This document shows positions 57,090-64,000 of a DNA stretch of 64,000 nt, piece after piece (position 1 is the stretch's first letter; each line of letters starts with the position of its first letter). The notes under the pieces were generated by a model. The model worked only from the letters and a program-made list of their open reading frames with translations, had not been told where the DNA came from and ran no database searches. The stretch lies in the NCBI RefSeq assembly GCF_018446385.1, contig NC_055998.1, forward strand, positions 70,984,744-71,048,743. Direction: 5' to 3'. This DNA is from Zingiber officinale (lineage: Eukaryota > Streptophyta > Magnoliopsida > Zingiberales > Zingiberaceae). The translations under genes were made by a program, and so were the position numbers.

Positions 57090-59697
57090 TAGTTGATTTC
57101 CCTTAGAGTTTTGCATATCATAAGCTCCCGAACTCAGCTTGTGACTAACCCGATAAGGCCCTCCTCACTGGGGCTTCATCTTACCCATGTCTCCCACAAG
57201 CTTGAATTTCTTATAGATAAAGTCATTGACTTGAAAGGTGCAGGAGATGACCCTTTTGTTATAGGTCTGACACATTCGTTATCGGTAGGTCGTGAGCCAA
57301 GTGACTGTCTTTTCTCTTGTTTCACTTATTAGGTCAAGCTCAAGTAGTTGTTTGTCAGGATTGTTGTGGTCCTAGGTGCTTACTCGAGCAGACTCCATGC
57401 CGATCTCAACAGGAATGACTACTTCCCCACCATAGACCGGATGAATGGGTGTCACCCGGTGCTCCCCTGAGGAGTTGTTGGGTAGGACTAGAAGATGCTC
57501 AACAACTAGCTCTTTAACCCAATTGCCTCTTACACGGTCTAGCTTGACCTTAAGCCCTTAGACAATCCCCTGATTAACCAATTAAGTTTGCCCATTGCTC
57601 TCACGAAAGGCAAAAGAGGAGAAGGCATGTTGAAAACCTCGCACCACTTCTTGAGCTTGCCCCCCTGAAACTGATAACCATTGTCAGAGACAAATCTAGA
57701 GGGAAGGTCACACCAATAGATGATGTTTTCCAAAGGAACTTGAGCGCTACATCTTCTGTGATCTGAACCAAGGGCTCAACATCCACCTATTTGGAGAAAT
57801 AGTCGACCACCATCAGGAGGAACTTTTTTTTGGTTCGGTCATAATGAAAAGGGCCAATAATGTCTATTATTCACTGATCGAAGGTGAAAGAGGCAGTAGA
57901 TGCCTTTAGAAATTCTATGAAATGTCGAGGGTGACCTTAATTCTTCTGTCATTTGATGCAGGTGTTGATGAGTCGTGCTGTGTCATTCTATAGGGTTGGT
58001 CAGAAGTAATCTGCCAGTAGAATCTTCACATAGATGGTTTGACCACCCACATGATTTCCATAGTAGTATTGATGAATCTCCCGCGTGTAGTAGTCGACAT
58101 CCTAGTAGCCATTTGATCTTCTTTGAACTCGCCTACTAGTTCGTTCACTAGGAACTTGACCTTTTGATGGTAGGTGGACACCATAGTTCGGAACGAACTC
58201 AAGATGGATCACCCCAAGATAATGTTATAGGTGGAAGGAGATTCTACCACTACCTCCTAAGATCATGTTGATAGTATGTCGGCGAGGGGAACCCTCCCTG
58301 GCGAGTTCAGGATAGGTATCTTGCTGAAGTCGTGCTATCTCTTGAGACCTCCTTGATGACGAGTTCGTTCGAGGGCCTATCTGGCGGTTAGAGTTGTCGG
58401 CCAGGTATATTTAACTGAAGATTGCTGAGAGGGTACTGGGGTAATCTTCTGTCATGCAGTCGAGACTAGGTGGCTCAACAAAGGTCTCTGGCGTATTGAT
58501 GGCATTCATGAGTGAAATGCCCATGCGACCGATGGTAGGCGCAGAAATGACCAGATTTCTCTGGGAGTGGTCAGCCTGACTCGACAGCTGAGGTTGGGAC
58601 TATGCCCACAGCCTGTACTACTTTCTCCACCATTCGAGCTGGCGCATACCGGTGACTCAGGTGTGGCTTCCTGATTCAAAGAGGTGCTATGGGAGCCTTG
58701 TGCTCAGATCAGGCAACTACCGGTGTTTGTACCAACCTCTTTCCTTCCACAAATTGAGTTTTTTCCATATTAATGTACTTCTTGGCTCGCCCTATGAGAA
58801 GATCAAAATATGTTGGGCGCTTCTTCACTAGAGATCGAAAGAAATTCCTTCCACCAGTCCCTGGGAGAAGGTGCTCACCAGCACCTCCGAGGTGGTAAAG
58901 GGGACATGTAGGGCGATTTGACTGAACCGCTAGATATATTCTCTCAAGGTTTCTTGATTCTTCTACTTCAAGGTGAACAGATTGAAGGGAGTTTATGGTA
59001 CCACTTGCTACTACAAAGTGATGTAGGAAGACAACTTTAAAATCTTAAAAAGATAGGATGGAAGAGGGCAGGAGTCAGCTGAACCATCACTGAGCCAAGC
59101 CAGAAAGGGTCGCTAGAAAGACTTTGTACTTGATGCCATCAGTGCATTGATACAACATAATGGAGTTTTAAAACCAACCTAGGTGGTTTTTGGGATTTGA
59201 TGATCACGTATACTCTTCGAGCTGAGGTGATCGAAAGTGATGAGACAATTCATCTTCTAAGACATTCCTTGAAAAAAAGTGTTTCACGGGAGTTCCGATC
59301 TTCAACGAGTAAGGAACCTTTGCCTTTGTTATGTTTTCAAGGAGGCGCCCATCAAGCCATTGATTCATGCGAGTGTTCCTCTGGTGGAATTATCATCCTA
59401 AGTTGGGGGTCTGGACCTAAGGTAGGTGAAGTGTTAATCGGAACTGGCGACACCAGACTAGGGGGAGGAGGCACCTCAGTCGAGGAGGAGGGGGCTCCAA
59501 CAGGTGCCTGATTCAATGTAGGGTGTATCTTCAGTATTTCTTGCATTGTGTGACCGATTAGTCAGTTGAAATCTTCCATCGTCATGGTTATAGTATCATC
59601 ACGACCTTTGACGCTAGTGGAGTTATGGTTCTTAGTAGTTTTCTTGATGTCCATCATGTCAACGTATCAATTTAAGTTTTCCACAGATGACGCCAAT
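57090..59697 (-). pseudogene. Decayed Tat element in the HCT intron, gag-pol relic
   Basis: Minus strand. Integrase traces near 57540-57790 (SRFVSDNGYQFQGGKLK, DVEPLVQITEDVALKFLW), the integrase C-terminus near 57130-57480, protease and gag pieces at 58150-59200, and gag N-terminus near 59350-59600. RT and RNase H are largely missing. Order and orientation agree with Tat E. The primer-site region AAATTGGCGTCATCTGTGG lies at 59680-59698. Confidence 0.7.
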
Positions 59698-59698
59698 T

Positions 59699-60405
59699 TG
59701 TTTCTATATGAGATTGCGAATAGATAAGTCACATGAGTGTAACTATTGTGAGGAGGATTCCTAATAGACCGGCGACAAAACAAGCTCCTGGGGTGTTTGA
59801 AACACTCATCAAGAGGTTCGAATGGTCACCAAGACAGATCTTGGTACAGTCACTCCGATACTTAAGTTAGAAATGAGTTGAATAGAGGAGAACTCTCGAA
59901 AGTAAGAGTTTGAAATGCATAATGTTCACATACTCGCGCCCGGCCAACTGAACTTCCTTTTATACCTTCTCCTAGGAGGCCCAAACCTTATGCACGTTCA
60001 GGTTGTGGGGCTGCCATGTGGGCGCACATACCCTCTCATTCAAACTCTCAGTTGTTCCATGTCCTCTGCTTATCATAGTACGCACATTCTCTACAATTGG
60101 AAGAAGGGGGGGGGGGGGGGGGGGGGAGATCGACAACATCTGGAGATATGGAAAGGGCCGAACTGAAGAAGTCGGGTGTTGCCGAGCTAAAGGAGTCGAG
60201 CATAGCGAGATTGAGGGAGTCGACTGTATGTGGTCGAGCTGATTAGCTAAGGGAGTCTGGAGTGGTCGGGGTGAGAGAGTTTGATCTATCTTGGATCTGT
60301 CTTAACTAAAGCTGATTTTTTATTTAACTGACAACTCAACTTAACTTCTTGACTTCTGATCAATCTAATGGCGCCACATATAAGCTATCTATACCTGCCA
60401 CATCA
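59699..60405 (-). repeat. 5' LTR of the intronic Tat relic
   Basis: Starts TGTTTCTATATGAG next to the primer-site region and ends near CTGCCACATCA, about 120 bp before exon 2. It carries a run of 21 G (60106-60126). The right end is approximate and no partner LTR was found. Confidence 0.55.
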
Positions 60406-60507
60406 CTAGACTTTCGAAGTTATAATTTAAGCAGTTTTATGATGTCTCTTCTTTCACTATCCTAATTTTGGCATCATTTTGGATTTAATTTAGTGGGTTT
60501 GATCTAA

Positions 60508-61437
<930 letters not shown>

Positions 61438-61980
61438 TTGGTTATGATTTGATATTGTCATGTCTAATGATATTAAATGAATTATTTAAATTTCTGTTAT
61501 GTATCCATGCAAACATTAATTTGGAGTATGTGTTATAATATTACGTCTTAATGCAACGGTGTAACTGTGTATGCTATGAGATTACATAGGAATTTATTTT
61601 TATCTATCATATCGTCAGCTTTGCATTGTATATATAACACTTCCCTACACTTGTATTATAATAACAAAGATGTTACCACGCGTCAAGTTTTACTATATGG
61701 GATATATATAAGATTTTACATCTTGTGCTGCTGTCATTTTTTTTTTTTGATATTAAATCTTAAAGACATGGACGATCATGCATGCATAATAGAGGAGGAA
61801 GCTGCTTCCCTCAATGGAGACAGCTTTAGGTTACTACTGTGCTTTTAGATTCAGAGAGAGGTTGCAGATGAAATGAGCCTCATAAGATGGAAGGTGCTTG
61901 CCAATTTTTCAGAAATAATTAATAACTTAAAATAAGAATGATTTTCTGTCCTTTAATTTGTTATATTGTGAATTTCCTAA
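61438..61980. other. 3' flank of the HCT-like gene
   Basis: AT-rich 3' untranslated and downstream DNA. No clear AATAAA; TTAAATGAATTATTTAAAT at 61474-61492 is a possible polyadenylation region. A 93-codon ORF (61567-61848) lacks coding features. Confidence 0.45.
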
Positions 61981-61984
61981 AATT

Positions 61985-62640
61985 ATTTGGCCCGGGTTAT
62001 GGGAAAGCGGTAGGATATTCAGATTATCATCCAGATATTTACGGTTCGAGCCCTAGCTATGATGAATTTGTAAGAATTTTTTCTTTAAATGAGACGTGCA
62101 ACTAAAGGATGTTGGGCTTCTTGGTTGTTCGTTGCAAGCGCTTTCTGATTTATCCTGATGGCTGGTGGGGAAATTCCGTAGGGTCGGGCTGTCCTGATTT
62201 ACTTTGGTGGCCGTGAAAAAATTTAGTAGGACGTGGCACCTATGATTCAATCTCTAGCTATGACAAATTTATAAGAAATTTTTCTCCAAATGGGGTCACA
62301 ACCAAAAGATGCTAGGTTTCTCGGCCACGTGCCGCAAGCGCTTCCTAATTTATCCCGGTGACCGGTAGAAAATTTTCGTGGGACTGGGCCGATTACCCTA
62401 GGGCTAGCGGGGTATCATTTACCTCTGGGGTTATGGTGCAGCAGCAGGATTACCACAGTTCGATCCCTAGCTATGACGAATTTGTTAAAAATTTTCCTCT
62501 AAATGAGACGTGAAACCAAAAGATACTAAGTTTTTTTTGACCGCCTTCCACTAGCACTTTCTGATTTATCCGATGCTGGTGAAAATTTTTTAATTTATAC
62601 TAGGCCGAAGGAAAATTTTTACAAGGACTGGACTCATCAT
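61985..62640 (+). repeat. Three tandem SINE-like units
   Basis: Three diverged copies (about 61985-62205, 62206-62401, 62402-62640) share a B-box-like element (GGTTCGAGCCC; GATTCAATCTC; AGTTCGATCCC) followed by TAGCTATGACGAATTTGT, an AATTTTT stretch, AAATGAGACGTG and GCAAGCGCTTTCTGATTTAT. An internal pol III box near the 5' end suggests a tRNA-derived SINE. No convincing A box or 3' tail was seen. Confidence 0.45.
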
Positions 62641-62966
62641 CCCAAAGGATAACTGGGTTTTACTAGAAGGATTCATATTGCTGCAATATCAATAAGTTGG
62701 GAAAACACAAACAAAGTAAAAGAAAAACCTCAAGAACGCTCTATTTACAAAATAAAATAAAATTACACCTCATTTTATTTCATTTTTCAAAAATATATCA
62801 TCATTTTTGCTCGTGCTCGATAGGCGGTATTGACAGAGCACAAATCCTCTTAGCCGCAATTTGAGGATTAGAAGATGGTCCATTTTATAGACTGATCTAT
62901 TTTAATAGACTCCATCACTTAAACAGATGGGGTTCATCATAGTCCATCAATCATGATCAATGGATC

Positions 62967-62999
62967 ATCCTCTGGTCCATAATTTATGGACCAGAGGAT
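62967..62999. repeat. Perfect 33-nt hairpin
   Basis: ATCCTCTGGTCCATAA, one base, then its exact reverse complement. It is flanked at some distance by GGTATTGACAGAGCACA (62826) and GGTATTGACGGAACACA (63007), as if bounding a small hairpin element. Confidence 0.75.
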
Positions 63000-63116
63000 C
63001 CTGTCTGGTATTGACGGAACACATAAGGGTAGCCAGCTCAATTTTTATTATTATCTATATAAGTTTTATTAAGTATTAATTTTTTTTAATAAAATAAATA
63101 AACAAATCGACGATGT

Positions 63117-64000
63117 AAGATGATGATTCCAACATATGGGGTAGGCTCTCTTCAAACAACACACTATATTTTTTTTCTTTCATGTTTTAGTCTATTTAAA
63201 TTTCTCCATTTTCGACGGTGTACGTTTTGTTTTTTTTTAATGGAAGGTAAAATATATTATCATCAAAGAAAAATACAACAAGACATTCAACCAAAGATAG
63301 CCAATTGTTTATGATGATGAAGTATCAAATCCGAGTAGCTGTATAAGGTATGAGATCATATATACGATCATAATACCATGTGTAGTAGATTAAATGATCT
63401 GGAGCATCTGATCAATCTCAAGTATCCACTCTGCTATGCATCGAGCATGCACCTCATCTCGTCCCCCACAACCAAAAGACAAGATAGTGTGGGTCTCTGG
63501 ACTAATCACTATGTATTGATAATCACTGTACTCACCAATACCATGCATATGACTCAGATCTCCACAAGTAATACAAGCAAACTACCTGTCTATCCTTCTG
63601 TAGTGATACTGTGCACATAGTAGTAGCCCATAGTCTCTGTTGTCCTCGACATCCCTACCCCCAGTCTGCTCATCCTCAGCTAACTGTGTCATGACAACAC
63701 CTAGCAAATTGTTAGTTTTCGTCTCATTAGGGGACCAATATAAAAAAACATCTTCCTCTTCTGTTTCTATAAGGTGATGATTCCAACATATGGGGTAGGC
63801 TCTCTTCAAACAACACACTACATTTTTTTCTTTCATGTTTTAGTCTATTTTAATTTCTCCATTTTCGACGGTGTACGTTTTGTTTTTTTTTTAATGGAAG
63901 GTAAAATATATTATCATCAAAGAAAAGTACAACAAGACATTCAACTAAAGATAGTCAATTGTTTATGATGATGAAGTATCAAATCCGAGCAGCTGTATAA
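63117..64000. repeat. Direct repeat with 654-bp spacing
   Basis: GATGATTCCAACATATGGGG at 63120 recurs at 63774. The copies stay nearly identical for over 210 bp (to CCGAGTAGCTGTATAAG / CCGAGCAGCTGTATAA), and the second is cut by the window end. The unit between them (63336-63773) has no recognised gene. It may be the start of a tandem array or the two ends of a small element. Confidence 0.8.

Noticed and set aside
61567-61848. 93-codon ORF after the HCT-like gene
   Set aside because: AT-rich, hydrophobic by composition, in the 3' flank, no family resemblance.
61985-62070. Possible tRNA gene from the GGTTCGAGCCC box
   Set aside because: No acceptor stem, anticodon arm or A box could be folded around it; better explained as a SINE-like unit.

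Overview
The window looks like nuclear DNA from a flowering plant, most likely a monocot. The exons of its one host gene are GC-rich, and almost everything else is LTR retrotransposon in nested layers, with a few small DNA transposons. A Zingiberales-type genome is a guess only. No bacterial gene, CRISPR array or rRNA gene is present.

The host gene is a BAHD acyltransferase of the hydroxycinnamoyl-CoA:shikimate/quinate hydroxycinnamoyltransferase (HCT) type. It is on the + strand, with exon 1 at 51045-51461 and exon 2 at 60529-61437 (441 codons spliced). Its single phase-0 intron of about 9.07 kb is filled with a copia fragment, a Harbinger-like MITE, an LTR-type non-autonomous element and a decayed Tat element. 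A TATA box (50669-50675) and an upstream AC element, ACCAACC (50608-50614), fit a lignin-pathway promoter. The arginine that handles the acceptor carboxylate in HCTs is a histidine here (His372).

Layout. 1-2297: minus-strand Ty3/gypsy Tat element (gag, PBS, LTR with a tandem array), cut by the window edge. 2344-16505: Ty1/copia element A, flanked by TCTAC duplications, whose left LTR holds a second, minus-strand copia (C, 3649-8777). 16511-20743: pieces of other LTR elements, including an LTR at 18641-19647. 20749-47239: a giant minus-strand Tat element E with matching GTACC duplications. E carries gag, protease, RT, two RNase H domains and integrase on the minus strand. On the plus strand it carries three antisense genes (two of them intron-bearing paralogues) and a satellite-like array of about 34 units. 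Copia B (36251-45066) is nested in its gag. 47245-48510: older LTR remnants. 48552-48765: MITE. 48770-51044: AT-rich DNA and the host promoter. 51045-61437: the HCT-like gene. 61438-64000: SINE-like triplicate, a long hairpin and a 654-bp-spaced direct repeat.

Reading the nesting: C inserted into A, B inserted into E, and both inner elements later lost one end together with neighbouring host-element sequence. Tat and copia coding regions carry nonsense codons of the C-to-T type, as expected for methylated, silenced elements. The least ordinary parts are the antisense gene set and array inside Tat E, and the altered acceptor-site residue and TE-packed intron of the HCT-like gene.
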